Source: Bryobacter sp. | GTDB taxonomy: Bacteria; Acidobacteriota; Terriglobia; Bryobacterales; Bryobacteraceae | NCBI GenBank assembly: GCA_022843605.1 | Contig: JALHNI010000008.1 | Span: forward strand, 21,149-85,148 | Length of the DNA stretch: 64,000 nt | Direction of reading: 5' to 3' | Part shown: one piece after another, positions 24,874 to 34,570 of the stretch | Position numbering within the stretch: the stretch's first letter is position 1 | Layout of the letters: each line of letters starts with the position of its first letter | Translations under genes and position numbers: made by a program | Notes under the pieces: model-generated | What the model was told of the DNA's origin: nothing | The model's input: the letters and a program-made list of their open reading frames with translations, nothing else | The model's database searches: none

Positions 24874-27435
24874 CTAACTCCATTTCATACGGCCTTGGCA
24901 CGGCCGCCGCAATGGATCTTCGGTATGGTTGGGACTAACTCGGAACGCATAACCCAACCGGCCCATCTGTTCCGGTACCAGTTGCAGGCTGAAAACGTGG
25001 AGTCCGTCTTTTGTTTCGGCTGGTTTCAACAGTGAGACCCGCGTGTTTTCCAGCTGGCCGTCGGAGGCGATGCGGCCCACAACGACTTCCACCCGCACGT
25101 CGTTCGCCGCCAAACCGGCCAGGTCCACCACCGCGCGCGCTGTCACGGATTCGCCCGCCGTCAACTCCGCCTGTGAAGTCGTCAAACCGGCCTCTCGGAT
25201 CTGCACCCGATCCCAGACGCCCTGGATCTTGTCTTCCCACTTGGCCCGATCCCGGGCCAGCGTAAACCCGCCGCTGCGCATCTGTTCGAACGAAGCGTGC
25301 GCGGGACGATAGAGCTTGGTCGTGTAGTCCTCCAGCATGCGCTGGGCGTTGAAGCGTGGGCTCATGTTGGTGAGACACGTTTTCATCCGGTCCACCCAGC
25401 CCTCCGGGACGCCGTCGTCATTGCGCCGATAGTAAAGCGGCAGAATGTCGTTCTCCAGCGCCGAATAGATGTCGAGCGCGTGCAGGTCGTCCTGATCCTC
25501 ACTGTAGGGCTCCCGGCCACCGATCGCCCAGCCGCCCGAATCTTCATAGGCTTCGTCGTACCAACCGTCCAGGATGCTGAGGTTCAGCACGCCGTTTAAC
25601 GCCGCTTTCATGCCGGAAGTACCACAGGCCTCTTCGCCCCGGCGCGGAGTGTTCAACCAGAGGTCGACGCCCTGCACCATCTCTTTGGCGATCCGCAGGC
25701 CGTAATTCTCGAGGAACACCAAACGATTGCGCAGTTCGGGATCGCGCGATAGCAGCGCAATCTCCCGGATAAACGTCTTGCCGGGAACATCCTTCGGATG
25801 GGCCTTGCCGGCAATCACGATTTGCACCGGCCGCTCGGCATTCAACAGAATGCGCTTGAGGCGGTCCGGATCGCGGAATAGCAGTGTCGCGCGCTTGTAG
25901 GTCGCAAAACGCCGAGCGAAGCCGATCGTGAACACTTCCGGATCGAAGCCCTCTTCAATACGGCGAATTTCCGAGGCCGAGGCATGGCGTTTGCGCGCGG
26001 TTACCGCTGCACGTTCGCGGACAAACTGCGACAACTGCTTTTTGCGCTTCCGGTGCGCTTCCCAGATTTCAGTACACGGAATCTCATCCACCTGGGCCCA
26101 AATGCCCGGCTCTTGATGACGGTCCCGCCAATCGGGCTGCAAATAGCTATCGAATACCGTGGCCAGATCGCCGTTCAACATCGACGGCAGATGCGTACCG
26201 TTGGTCACCGCGGTGATCGGCACTTCGTCAGTAGGCAAGTTCGGCCACAGGCCGCCCCACATCTCGCGCGACACCACTCCGTGCAGCAACGCCACCGCGT
26301 TGCGGAAAGCCGAGCAGTTCATCGCGCAGATGGCCATTGAAAACTTCTCGTTGACGTCGTCACCGTTGCGCCGGCCCAAGCTGAACAGTTGGGCGGGCGA
26401 AATGCTACCTTCGTTGCAGAAGCGGCTCAGGTGATCCCAAACCAGCGATCCGTCGAACAGATCGATACCGGCCGGCACCGACGTGTGCGTCGTGAAGATA
26501 TTGCTTTCGCGCGTCGCTTCCAGAGCCTCGGCAAAGCTGAGCTTGTGCTCATCCATCAGATCCCGGATGCGCTCCAGCGCCAGGAACGCGGCGTGACCCT
26601 CGTTCATGTGGAACACCGTCGGGCGGTAGCCCATCGTTTTTAGCGCCCGCAACCCGCCAATGCCCAGCACGATCTCCTGCTTGATTCGCGTGCCATGGTC
26701 ACCGCCGTAGAGATTCTCGGTGATGTTCCGGATCTCCTCGGTCGGGTTCTCGGGAATGTTCGTATCCAGCAGGTACAGCTTGTTGCGCCCGCTCTCCACC
26801 TGCCACAACTTGATGGTGATCGTCGCGAACGGCAGATTCACCTGCACCCGGACCTCTTTACCGTCCGCATCCACCACCGGACGGCAGGGCATCAGGTGGA
26901 AGTCGTTTACCGGGTAGAGTTCCTGCTGCCAGCCATCGGGGTTCAACGACTGCTGATGATAGCCCTTCTGGTAGGCCAGGCCGACGCCGATCAACGGCAG
27001 GCCGGCATCGCTCGAACCCTTCATGTGGTCGCCCGAAAGCACGCCTAACCCGCCGGAGTAAACTGGCAGGCAATCCGTCAAGCCGTACTCCATGGAGAAG
27101 TAGGCGATCACCATGTTCTCGTCGCCCGGCTGTTTCAGGTCCATCGGCGCACGCTTCATGTAAAGGTCGAAGCGTTCACAGGCCCGCTCATAGACCGCCA
27201 TATAACGTGGATCGGCCGCGGCGCGAGCGATGGTTTCCTGCGGTAAGCTGCTCAGCATCAGCACCGGGTTATGGCTGGCCCGCCAGGCCACCGGATCTAA
27301 ACGGCGGAACACCATCCGCAAATGATGATCCCAGCTCCACAACAGATTGTGAGCCAGTTCAGGAAGTCTCTTCAGGGACGCCGGCAGCGCGGGGTGCACC
27401 TGAAGTTCTCGGTAAGAACGGATTTGGAAAGACAT
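24874..27435 (-). CDS. glgP: alpha-glucan phosphorylase
   Basis: 853 residues, matching the shorter TIGR02094-type phosphorylases with an N-terminal DUF3417 segment. It releases glucose 1-phosphate from glycogen or maltodextrin, using pyridoxal phosphate. The N-terminus PELAHNLLWSWDHHLRMVFRRL is diagnostic of DUF3417. AYFSMEYGLTDCLPVYSGGLGVLSGDH is the substrate-site signature. EEACGTSGMKAALNGVLNLS contains the PLP lysine in GTSGMK. FARRFATYKRATLL binds phosphate. All key residues are present. It diverges from an Rrf2 regulator over a 101-bp AT-rich gap. No other glycogen gene is in the window. Confidence 0.94.
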   Translation of the reverse strand: MSFQIRSYRELQVHPALPASLKRLPELAHNLLWSWDHHLRMVFRRLDPVAWRASHNPVLMLSSLPQETIARAAADPRYMAVYERACERFDLYMKRAPMDLKQPGDENMVIAYFSMEYGLTDCLPVYSGGLGVLSGDHMKGSSDAGLPLIGVGLAYQKGYHQQSLNPDGWQQELYPVNDFHLMPCRPVVDADGKEVRVQVNLPFATITIKLWQVESGRNKLYLLDTNIPENPTEEIRNITENLYGGDHGTRIKQEIVLGIGGLRALKTMGYRPTVFHMNEGHAAFLALERIRDLMDEHKLSFAEALEATRESNIFTTHTSVPAGIDLFDGSLVWDHLSRFCNEGSISPAQLFSLGRRNGDDVNEKFSMAICAMNCSAFRNAVALLHGVVSREMWGGLWPNLPTDEVPITAVTNGTHLPSMLNGDLATVFDSYLQPDWRDRHQEPGIWAQVDEIPCTEIWEAHRKRKKQLSQFVRERAAVTARKRHASASEIRRIEEGFDPEVFTIGFARRFATYKRATLLFRDPDRLKRILLNAERPVQIVIAGKAHPKDVPGKTFIREIALLSRDPELRNRLVFLENYGLRIAKEMVQGVDLWLNTPRRGEEACGTSGMKAALNGVLNLSILDGWYDEAYEDSGGWAIGGREPYSEDQDDLHALDIYSALENDILPLYYRRNDDGVPEGWVDRMKTCLTNMSPRFNAQRMLEDYTTKLYRPAHASFEQMRSGGFTLARDRAKWEDKIQGVWDRVQIREAGLTTSQAELTAGESVTARAVVDLAGLAANDVRVEVVVGRIASDGQLENTRVSLLKPAETKDGLHVFSLQLVPEQMGRLGYAFRVSPNHTEDPLRRPCQGRMKWS

Positions 27436-27477
27436 CAGCTAACTCAGTTGGAAAAGAACTCGATTGTTTCGACGTGG

Positions 27478-27499
27478 CTTAAATTAAGTTTTTTAAATG
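27478..27499. promoter_or_regulatory. AT-rich palindromic region between glgP and Rrf2
   Basis: CTTAAATTAAG (27478-27488) is a perfect palindrome around a central A, followed by TTTTTTAAATGA. Such AT-rich sequence stands out here and Rrf2 regulators bind AT-rich inverted repeats, so autoregulation and control of glgP are possible. Confidence 0.4.
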
Positions 27500-27524
27500 A
27501 TACCCAGATCACTGGAGCATCTAT

Positions 27525-27530
27525 TACAAT
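27525..27530 (+). promoter_or_regulatory. -10 box TACAAT of the Rrf2 gene
   Basis: TACAAT ends exactly 6 nt before the ATG at 27537, so transcription should begin at or next to the start codon. There is no ribosome site. One of five genes in the window with this geometry. Confidence 0.55.
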
Positions 27531-27536
27531 CACGAC

Positions 27537-28025
27537 ATGAAATTGAGTGCTCAGGAGGAGTACGGGCTCCGTTGCCTACTCCACATGGCGCGTCAGGGTG
27601 AAGGGGCCAGCCTCAGTATACCCGAGATTAGCCGCGCCGAAGGCCTTTCGATCCCGAACGTTGCCAAGTTGATGCGTTTGTTGCGGATGGGTGGATTTGT
27701 GGCGAGTGTGCGGGGCCAGTCCGGGGGCTATACGCTTTCGCGAACCTCCGAACAAATCACTGTGGGTTCCGTCCTGGAGCTACTCGGTGGGCGACTGTAC
27801 GGACCTTCCTTCTGCGATCGTCATTCCGGCCTGCAGGATGCTTGCACGCATAACAGCGACTGCAGTTTACGACCGATTTGGCAGACACTGCAATCGATGA
27901 TTGAGCATGTATTGAACCGCATGACGCTTGGTGACCTGCAGCGCAATGAGAAGGAGATGATGCGGATGTTGAACGAACGCACCAATCAACTCTTGCCGGT
28001 CACCCAGATTCGGCACAGCGCTTAG
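27537..28025 (+). CDS. Rrf2 family transcriptional regulator, probably Fe-S
   Basis: 162 residues. Typical Rrf2 N-terminus KLSAQEEYGLRCLLHMARQ, then ISRAEGLSIPNVAKLMRLL as the DNA-binding helix-turn-helix and GQSGGYTLSRTSEQITVGSV as the wing and dimer helix. Three cysteines lie as C-x10-C-x5-C (FCDRHSG... DACTHNSDC), similar to the cluster-binding loop of IscR-type proteins though with longer first spacing. Likely iron, oxygen or nitric-oxide sensing. No Fe-S assembly genes are near. It diverges from glgP, and the TACAAT box 6 nt before the ATG suggests a leaderless message. Confidence 0.9.
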   Translation: MKLSAQEEYGLRCLLHMARQGEGASLSIPEISRAEGLSIPNVAKLMRLLRMGGFVASVRGQSGGYTLSRTSEQITVGSVLELLGGRLYGPSFCDRHSGLQDACTHNSDCSLRPIWQTLQSMIEHVLNRMTLGDLQRNEKEMMRMLNERTNQLLPVTQIRHSA

Positions 28026-28033
28026 CCCACCGC

Positions 28034-29131
28034 CTAATGGCCGCCTGCTGCTGCTTCTGCTTTTTTCCGTCGACGCTTCTTCTTGGGCTTCTCCGCAGAC
28101 ACTTCCGGCCCGGCCGCTGAGGGTTTAACTTCTGCCTTCACTGGAGGCTCTGGCTTCGCTGCTTCCTTCTTGGCCAGTGCCGTCGGCTTAGCTTCGTCCT
28201 TTTTCGCACTATTCTTCACAGTCGCTTCAAGAGCCTTGTTTGGTGCTGCCCCTACCGTTTTGCCGTGATTATCATCCTTACTGTTGGACTTGTTGTCCTT
28301 ACCGTTTTCTGCGGCTTTACCGTGCTCAGCTTCAGCGGGCTTGCCATGCTCCGCCGGCTTCCCATGTCCGTCCTTGGCATCCTTTGACTCTTCCGGTTTC
28401 GGCTTCGGACGGTTGTACTGCACGATGATCGACACCCGCCGATTGTTCGCCGCACCCGGATCGTCCTTTGTCATCAGCGCCTGATCCGCAAAACCGCGCA
28501 CCTGCTTCACCTGATCCGGCCGCAATCCGTTGTCCTGCATAAAGCGACGCGCCGCGTTCGCGCGATCGCCCGAAAGCTCCCAGTTCGAGTAGCCCCCCCT
28601 GCCCTTTACCGGCCGCGAGTCCGTATGGCCCTCAATCAGAATCGTGTTCTGCATCTTGCTTAGTTGTTCCGCAAGCTTGGCCAACACGTCCTGGCCGTTC
28701 TTGCTGGGATCCGGGGAACCGCTATCGAAGAACATTCCCTTCTCGGTCTCCATCAGTTCGACACGCAACCCTTCGCCGGTCACGGTCATCTTCACCTGAT
28801 CCTTCAGTTCCTCGAACTCCGGCATCTCCTTCATCGCCTGTTCCAGTTTGTCCTTCAACTGGTCCATGTTGTTCTGGTCCATCGTGATCGATTGACCCGC
28901 CCCGGACATCCCGCTCCCCGACTCTTTGCCGCTTCCCGAAGGGTCATTGAAGTAGCCCGCTACCGATTGCTTCACTTCCTCCGACGAACTCACCAGCCAC
29001 ATCACCATAAAGAACGCCATCATCGCCGTCACGAAGTCGGCGTAAGCGACCTTCCACGCGCCGCCATGGTGGCCGCCGCCCATCACCTTCTTCTTGATGA
29101 CGATAATGGCCTGATTATTCGGGTCCGCCAT
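28034..29131 (-). CDS. motB: MotB-type stator protein with long charged tail
   Basis: 365 residues, longer than usual. One transmembrane helix (about 28-48) contains the proton-carrying Asp32 in WKVAYADFVTAMMAFFMVMW. A plug segment follows, and an OmpA-like peptidoglycan-binding domain spans about 130-235, with LIEGHTDSRPVKG and NWELSGDRANAARRFM. The last ~125 residues are a low-complexity tail of Lys, Glu, Ala, Pro and His (KPAEHGKPAEAEHGKAA), an unusual extension. Stator unit of the flagellar motor or another rotary machine. motA lies 3 bp upstream on the same strand. No other flagellar genes in view. Confidence 0.93.
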   Translation of the reverse strand: MADPNNQAIIVIKKKVMGGGHHGGAWKVAYADFVTAMMAFFMVMWLVSSSEEVKQSVAGYFNDPSGSGKESGSGMSGAGQSITMDQNNMDQLKDKLEQAMKEMPEFEELKDQVKMTVTGEGLRVELMETEKGMFFDSGSPDPSKNGQDVLAKLAEQLSKMQNTILIEGHTDSRPVKGRGGYSNWELSGDRANAARRFMQDNGLRPDQVKQVRGFADQALMTKDDPGAANNRRVSIIVQYNRPKPKPEESKDAKDGHGKPAEHGKPAEAEHGKAAENGKDNKSNSKDDNHGKTVGAAPNKALEATVKNSAKKDEAKPTALAKKEAAKPEPPVKAEVKPSAAGPEVSAEKPKKKRRRKKAEAAAGGH

Positions 29132-29134
29132 GGC

Positions 29135-29998
29135 TTACTTGTCACCGCCTCCGCCACGGCAGGCGCCTTCCATCTCCTTGAACGACGGCCGCACATGACC
29201 CGGAATCTGCCGTCGCGCGAACTCCACCGCCAGGATCGGCGCCGCACCTTTGATAAAGGCCATCACCCCGGCCCGCAGAAACTTCAGGAATTCGTTCTCC
29301 GCGTCGTTGATCTTTTGCATATTCGTCGCCAGCGGACCCAGAAAGCCGTAGCAGAGCAAAATGCCCAGGAACGTGCCTACCAGCGCCGCTCCTACCTTGT
29401 GCCCGATCTCCGCCGGCGGTCCGCCGATGGAGCCCATCGTGATCACCACGCCCAACACCGCGGCCACGATCCCCAAGCCCGGCAACGCATCGGAGACCTG
29501 CTGCAGCGCGTGGACCGGCTCGTTCGCCTCGTGATGGTGCACTTCCATATCGCTCTCCATCACCTGATCCAGCTCAAAGTGGCTTACGCCCCCCGAGATT
29601 GCCGTCCGCAGAGAATCGCAGATAAAGTGCAGCGCATGATGATTCTTCAGCAGCATCGGATACTTTGAAAACAACTGGCTCTTGGCCGGATCATCCACGT
29701 CCGCCTCCAGCTTGTTCATCCCGTTCTTCCGCGCATACGAAAAGATGTCGTTCAACATCTTCAGCGAGTCCAGGTAGGACTTCTTCGTGTGCGGGCTCCC
29801 CTTCATCACCCCCAACAACCCGTGAATGATTGCAATAATCGTGGACAGGGGGTTGGCGATCAGGAGCGTCCCGAGTGCCGCACCTCCGATAATCACCAGC
29901 TCCGCCGGCTGAAACAACACTTCCAGGTGACCGTGTTCCATCAGGTAGCCCCCGATGACGGCTCCAATTACGACCACAATTCCGATAATGGCGAACAT
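29135..29998 (-). CDS. motA: MotA stator protein
   Basis: 287 residues with four transmembrane helices expected. The first is FAIIGIVVVIGAVIGGYLME and PAELVIIGGAALGTLLI is the second; two more lie near residues 180-230, with the typical PGLGIVAAVLGVVITMGSI. The cytoplasmic loop of about 100 residues lies between. It forms the ion channel of the stator together with MotB. The start follows GGGAGG (complement of about 30021-30026) but at 20-odd bases, so the site is imperfect. Operon: motA then motB with 3 bp between. Confidence 0.93.
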   Translation of the reverse strand: MFAIIGIVVVIGAVIGGYLMEHGHLEVLFQPAELVIIGGAALGTLLIANPLSTIIAIIHGLLGVMKGSPHTKKSYLDSLKMLNDIFSYARKNGMNKLEADVDDPAKSQLFSKYPMLLKNHHALHFICDSLRTAISGGVSHFELDQVMESDMEVHHHEANEPVHALQQVSDALPGLGIVAAVLGVVITMGSIGGPPAEIGHKVGAALVGTFLGILLCYGFLGPLATNMQKINDAENEFLKFLRAGVMAFIKGAAPILAVEFARRQIPGHVRPSFKEMEGACRGGGGDK

Positions 29999-30064
29999 CT
30001 TGCGCCTACACCCCTCCCTAGTTGACAGCCCTCGCGCTGTCTTAAGGGTGCTTATCGGACAGGC

Positions 30065-32509
30065 CTACAGCTTCTTGACCGCCGCTTCAATCTTCGCCGC
30101 AATCTCTATCGAGTCCTGCCCTGTCACTTCCAACGGCGCCCCGAAGGCGACTTCCACTTTGCCCGGCGTCGCCATCCGCGCATCGCGATGCAGTACCCGA
30201 TGCACCCCCCGCAGACGCACCGGGATCACCCGCGCCCCCAGGCGCGACGCCATCATCCCAATCCCCGCTTGAAACGCCGCCACCTCATCCCCATCCGCAT
30301 GCCGCCCCTCCGGAAAGATCACGATCGACCACCCATCGGCCAACAGCTCTCCCATGTAGCGCAGAGCATCCTTCGTCCCCGCTTCCCGCTGCGGCAAAGG
30401 GAAAGCATTTAACATCAGGCAGGCCAGGTAGTAACCCAAGGAGTTGCGTAGGCGCTTGGCTAAGCCGTACCGGTCCGGGTGGTAATGAGCGTCGAAAAAC
30501 TCCTTCCGCATCGCTACCGCCACCCGGTACCGCCACCGCCCCGGCAACGCAAGCAGCAGTGCCGCCGTATCCAAATAGCTCTGATGATTCACCGCAAACA
30601 GCACCGGACCCTGTACTTCCCGCAAGTGTTCCAGTCCGCTCGCCCGCACATGCAGAAAAACCCGGGCCAGCGGTAGAACCCACGACGGTAGGCAAACCCG
30701 GCGGATCGCCCGCGCCCACCCTTGCCGCGCCCACCGCGGAAACTCGAGCGCTGCATCCTCCGCCGGCGCCGGCGGCAGACTCGCGATCTCCGCTAGCGTC
30801 GCCGCCCGCGTGAATAGGCTTTCGTCCACGGGCTGGCCAGTCCGCTCTTCAATCTCCATCAGTAGCTGCACCCGCTCGAGCGAACTCAGCCCCAACTCAT
30901 TCAACTTCGTGCCCTCGCGAATTCCGTAGCGAGTCAGCACTCCTTCCAGTCCGTTTCCCGTTGACGCCGGCGCCACCGGCACCCCGTGCAGCCAGTCGCG
31001 CACTTCGCGCCTCTTCAGCTTGCGCGTCCCATGCGTGCGAGGCAGCGGATGGTCGCTGGTCCACTCTGTCGCATCGCGCATCTGCTGATGCGGCTCCAGC
31101 CGTGCATTGGCCGCCGCGAGCACCTTCGGAATCGTGGCCGATTCCTCCAGCACCAGCACCGCGTGCGCCCGGCCATCCTTCTCCACCACCGCCGATTCCA
31201 CAACTCCCGGCGTCTCGTTCAGCTCCCGCTCCAGATCGTCCGGAAAAATGTTCATCCCATCGGCGGCGGCGATCATCTCCTTCTTCCGCCCGCGAATTCG
31301 CAGCGCTCCCGCCGCATCCAACTCGCCAACATCCCCCGTGTGGAACCAGCCGTCTTCGCTCAGAATGCTCTCCTCGGAGCCGTAGTAGCCGCTGGTGATG
31401 TTCTCCCCACGCACTAGAATCTCGCCGTCTTCGGCCAGCTTCATCGTAACGCCGCGAATCGGCTTACCCACCGTGCCGTGGCTCGGGTGGAAGGGGTGAT
31501 TCAGGCTGACAATCGGCGCGGTCTCCGTCAGACCATAGCCTTGAATCACCACGTAGCCCAGCTTGCGCCAAAACTCTTCGAGCTCCGGATCCAGCGGCGC
31601 AGCACCCACCACGAACGCCCAGCATTTCCAGCCCAGCAGCCGGTGGACGCGCCGATACCGCCAAAACGCCTGCAAGATGCCCTTCGGTTTGCCCGGCGCC
31701 TTCACTTCCGGGCAACGCATCTCAACATAATCCCGCAGCAGTTCGAGCATCTTGGGCACCGCGACCACTACGGAAATGCGTCGGCGCTTCACCTGCCGCA
31801 CAATCTCGGGCGGATGGTGGCCCTTCAGAAAGATCACCTGCCCGTCCACCATCGGCGGAATGAAGGCCGCCATCGTCTGGCCAAAGAGGTGGCTCAACGG
31901 CAGCAGATTCAGGAAGCGAATCGGGAAGAAGAGTGGCTCGGCAAACCAGCGCACAATCGGCTTCGCCCGGTACCGCCGGATCTCCTGTTCCACTGGGTTC
32001 AGATTTGCCAGCAGGTTCCGGTGCGTGATTCGCACGCCCTTCGGCTCGGCCGTGGCACCTGAAGTGAACAGGATCTCGGCAAGGGAGTCTTTGTCCCGGG
32101 GCATCGGCGCCGAGGGCGTTGCCATGGCGCCTTCGAGCTCCGCCATCCGCCAGGCGACGCCCGGCCAGGGGACTTCATCGCCCACAACAATTCCCCGGGC
32201 CGCGGTAATCTGACGCACGCGCTCCACGAACTGCACGGTACTCCGCGCATCGATCGGCACCGCCACCACGCCCCGCAACAGGCATCCCCACAAAGCAATC
32301 ACCCAGCCCGGCCGATTCTCACCCCACAGGATCACCTTGTCGTCGGCAGACAATCCCGCTGCCTCGAGCCTGGCCGCAAACGCCTGCGCCGCCGCCGCCG
32401 TCCCCGCCGTGGACAGCGCGATCGTCCGGTAACCATCGTCATATGCGAACAACGGCCGGCTCTCTGCCGCCCAGTCGTCGAAAAGGTCCAGCAGATGTTC
32501 GCGAGTCAT
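30065..32509 (-). CDS. AMP-binding/ACP/1-acyl-glycerophosphate acyltransferase fusion
   Basis: 814 residues with three domains. An acyl-adenylating domain (about 1-490) contains LAEILFTSGATAEPKGVRIT (P-loop) and the VIQGYGLTETAPIVSL motif, DGWFHTGDVGELD and GRKKEMI. An acyl-carrier domain (about 520-590) has LNELGLSSLERVQLL with the phosphopantetheine Ser. A PlsC-type acyltransferase (about 610-814) has FAVNHQSYLD (H-x4-D) and FPEGRHADGD. Together this resembles the Aas type, activating fatty acids and passing them to lysophospholipid. No signal peptide; probably membrane-attached. TCTAAT lies 10 nt before the ATG. Confidence 0.9.
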   Translation of the reverse strand: MTREHLLDLFDDWAAESRPLFAYDDGYRTIALSTAGTAAAAQAFAARLEAAGLSADDKVILWGENRPGWVIALWGCLLRGVVAVPIDARSTVQFVERVRQITAARGIVVGDEVPWPGVAWRMAELEGAMATPSAPMPRDKDSLAEILFTSGATAEPKGVRITHRNLLANLNPVEQEIRRYRAKPIVRWFAEPLFFPIRFLNLLPLSHLFGQTMAAFIPPMVDGQVIFLKGHHPPEIVRQVKRRRISVVVAVPKMLELLRDYVEMRCPEVKAPGKPKGILQAFWRYRRVHRLLGWKCWAFVVGAAPLDPELEEFWRKLGYVVIQGYGLTETAPIVSLNHPFHPSHGTVGKPIRGVTMKLAEDGEILVRGENITSGYYGSEESILSEDGWFHTGDVGELDAAGALRIRGRKKEMIAAADGMNIFPDDLERELNETPGVVESAVVEKDGRAHAVLVLEESATIPKVLAAANARLEPHQQMRDATEWTSDHPLPRTHGTRKLKRREVRDWLHGVPVAPASTGNGLEGVLTRYGIREGTKLNELGLSSLERVQLLMEIEERTGQPVDESLFTRAATLAEIASLPPAPAEDAALEFPRWARQGWARAIRRVCLPSWVLPLARVFLHVRASGLEHLREVQGPVLFAVNHQSYLDTAALLLALPGRWRYRVAVAMRKEFFDAHYHPDRYGLAKRLRNSLGYYLACLMLNAFPLPQREAGTKDALRYMGELLADGWSIVIFPEGRHADGDEVAAFQAGIGMMASRLGARVIPVRLRGVHRVLHRDARMATPGKVEVAFGAPLEVTGQDSIEIAAKIEAAVKKL

Positions 32510-32553
32510 GCGTCGGAGGATTAGACGGCACCGGAGGCTTGCTGGTTGCCGTA

Positions 32554-32569
32554 AGCGGCCTCGGCCGCT
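32554..32569. other. hairpin after the malate synthase gene
   Basis: AGCGGCC-TC-GGCCGCT is a perfect 7-bp stem with a 2-bp loop, within the 126-bp gap downstream of malate synthase (on the reverse strand). No U-tract follows on either strand, so it is at most a weak terminator or a repeat palindrome. Confidence 0.3.
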
Positions 32570-32635
32570 AACGAAAGTCGATAAGCAAAACTGCTGGTCA
32601 GTCGGTCTGACATGCCTGCAAGGCGGTCATCGTTC

Positions 32636-34183
32636 TTAGTCCAGTTGCTCGTACGCCGGCAAGGTCAAAAAGTCGATAAACCGCTCGGTCGCAATCAACT
32701 GATCGAAGATCCTGGCGGCTTCGGCCTTGGCCGGCGTCCCCGGATTCGCGGCCAGCTCCGCCGCCATCGTCTCGCGGACCAGGTCCATCGTCACCGTCCG
32801 TCCATCCGTCAGCGTCACGCCGTGCCGCACCCATTGCCACACCTGCGCACGAGAGATCTCGGCTGTCGCCGCATCCTCCATCAGGTTGTAAATCGGCACG
32901 CAGCCGTTCCCGTTCAACCAGCTTTCGAGATACTGCAGGCCGATGTCGATGTTCATCCGCAAGCCGCGCTCCGTAATGTCACCCACGGTCGGCTTCAGTA
33001 GCTCCTCGGCGGTGACCACATCGTCGCGTTGCTTCGAAATCTGGTTCGGTGTCGGCATGTGTTCGTTGAATACCGCCATCGCCACCGGCACCAAACCCGG
33101 ATGCGCCGCCCATGTGCCGTCGTGCCCGGCGAGCACCTCGCGCAATTTGTCGAGCCGCACCTTCTCAAATGCCGCCGCATTGGCTTCCGGATTGTTCTTG
33201 ATCGGAATCTGCGCGGCCATGCCGCCCATCGCGTGGATGCCGCGCTTGTGGCACGTCTTGATCAACAACCGGACATAGGCATCCAGAAAATCGCGGTCCA
33301 TGGTGACTTGCGCGCGATCCGGCAGAATCTTATCAACTCGATGACCCAGCTTCTTGATGTAGCTGAAGATGTAGTCCCAACGGCCGCAGTTGAGGCCCGC
33401 CGAATGATCACGCAGTTCCCATAGGATCTCGTCCATCTCGAACGCCGCCAGGATCGTCTCAATCAACACCGTAGCGCGCACACTGCCCTGCGGCACGCCG
33501 CAATACTCTTGTGAGAAGACAAACACGTCGTTCCACAAGCGCGCCTCCAGATGGCTCTCCATCTTGGGCAGATAGAAGTAAGGACCCGCTCCCTTCGCCA
33601 ACAACGGCTTCGCGTTATGGAAGAAGTAGAGCCCGAAGTCGAAGAGTGACCCCGACATCGGCGCGCCATTGACGAGAAAATGCTTTTCTACGAGATGCCA
33701 GCCGCGGGGCCGCACAATCAGCACCGCCGGCTTCTCGTTCAACTTGTAAGCCTTGCCCTCGGGGCTGGTAAAGCTGATTGTCCCCGCCACTGCGTCGCGC
33801 AGGTTGATCTGGCCCTGGACGGCGTTATCCCAGGTGGGCGAATTCGAATCTTCGAAATCCGCCATGAAGGTGGGCGCGCCGCAGTTCAGCGCATTGATCA
33901 CCATCTTGCGTTCCACCGGGCCGGTGATTTCGACGCGTCGATCCTGCAGTGCCGGCGGAATCGGCGCCACCGTCCACTCGGTCTCGCGCACCGATCGCGT
34001 GCTCTCCAGGAAGTCCGGCAGTGCGCCAGCCTCCAGGTCCAGGCGACGCGCATCCCGCTGCGCGAGCAGTTCCCGCCGCCGCGGACCGAATCGAGTCTCC
34101 AGGTCCACCAGAAACGCGATCGCTTCCGGCGACAGAATCGCCTCGTAGCCGGACTTCAAAGGTGCAAGAATCTGGTGGGTCAT
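32636..34183 (-). CDS. aceB: malate synthase A
   Basis: 515 residues, the normal size of the A form (about 530). It condenses glyoxylate with acetyl-CoA to malate in the glyoxylate shunt. The family signature [16 protein letters not shown] is present, with [15 protein letters not shown] and the N-terminal [16 protein letters not shown] (catalytic Asp/Glu). The C-terminal [14 protein letters not shown] is typical. No isocitrate lyase gene is in the window. TAGAAT lies 8 nt upstream of the ATG. Confidence 0.96.
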   Translation of the reverse strand: MTHQILAPLKSGYEAILSPEAIAFLVDLETRFGPRRRELLAQRDARRLDLEAGALPDFLESTRSVRETEWTVAPIPPALQDRRVEITGPVERKMVINALNCGAPTFMADFEDSNSPTWDNAVQGQINLRDAVAGTISFTSPEGKAYKLNEKPAVLIVRPRGWHLVEKHFLVNGAPMSGSLFDFGLYFFHNAKPLLAKGAGPYFYLPKMESHLEARLWNDVFVFSQEYCGVPQGSVRATVLIETILAAFEMDEILWELRDHSAGLNCGRWDYIFSYIKKLGHRVDKILPDRAQVTMDRDFLDAYVRLLIKTCHKRGIHAMGGMAAQIPIKNNPEANAAAFEKVRLDKLREVLAGHDGTWAAHPGLVPVAMAVFNEHMPTPNQISKQRDDVVTAEELLKPTVGDITERGLRMNIDIGLQYLESWLNGNGCVPIYNLMEDAATAEISRAQVWQWVRHGVTLTDGRTVTMDLVRETMAAELAANPGTPAKAEAARIFDQLIATERFIDFLTLPAYEQLD

Positions 34184-34191
34184 GGCAAGAG

Positions 34192-34197
34192 ATTCTA
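34192..34197 (-). promoter_or_regulatory. -10 box TAGAAT of aceB
   Basis: TAGAAT on the reverse strand, 8 nt before the ATG at 34183. TTGCGC lies 18 bp further upstream as a weak -35. The short leader carries no clear ribosome site. Confidence 0.45.
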
Positions 34198-34309
34198 CTT
34201 TACCTTGCCGTTCCGGCGCAAAGGTCGATTGTGAGCACCGCTACGGCTATGTTATGTTGAAAATTCATGCCTGAGCGCGATCTGTTGCGCTCGGCGGCGA
34301 GGATTTCTC

Positions 34310-34570
34310 ATGGCCTACGTAATCGCAGAACCCTGCATTGGAACGAAAGACACCGCTTGCGTCGACGCTTGTCCCGTCGACTGCATCCACCCCAAGAAAG
34401 ATGAAGCTACCTTCGGTGACGCCGAAATGCTCTACATCGATCCCGTGGAGTGCATCGACTGCGGTGCGTGCGTCCCGGTTTGCCCGGTTTCCGCCATCTT
34501 CGCCCTCGACGATCTGCCCGAGAAGTGGAACGACTTCACGGCCAAAAACTCCGCCTTCTACAACCGCTAG
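34310..34570 (+). CDS. fdxA: ferredoxin (7Fe/8Fe type)
   Basis: 86 residues with eight cysteines in two motifs. C9-x7-C17-x3-C21-P-x2-C25 and C48-x2-C51-x2-C54-x3-C58-P (ECIDCGACVPVCPV). The first spacing with an extra gap matches the [3Fe-4S]/[4Fe-4S] type, though the last cysteine (C25) is extra. Low-potential electron carrier in the cytoplasm. TTGTGA and TATGTT 18 bp apart (34229-34258) form a plausible promoter. The stop overlaps the stop of the vapC-like gene on the other strand. Confidence 0.92.
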   Translation: MAYVIAEPCIGTKDTACVDACPVDCIHPKKDEATFGDAEMLYIDPVECIDCGACVPVCPVSAIFALDDLPEKWNDFTAKNSAFYNR

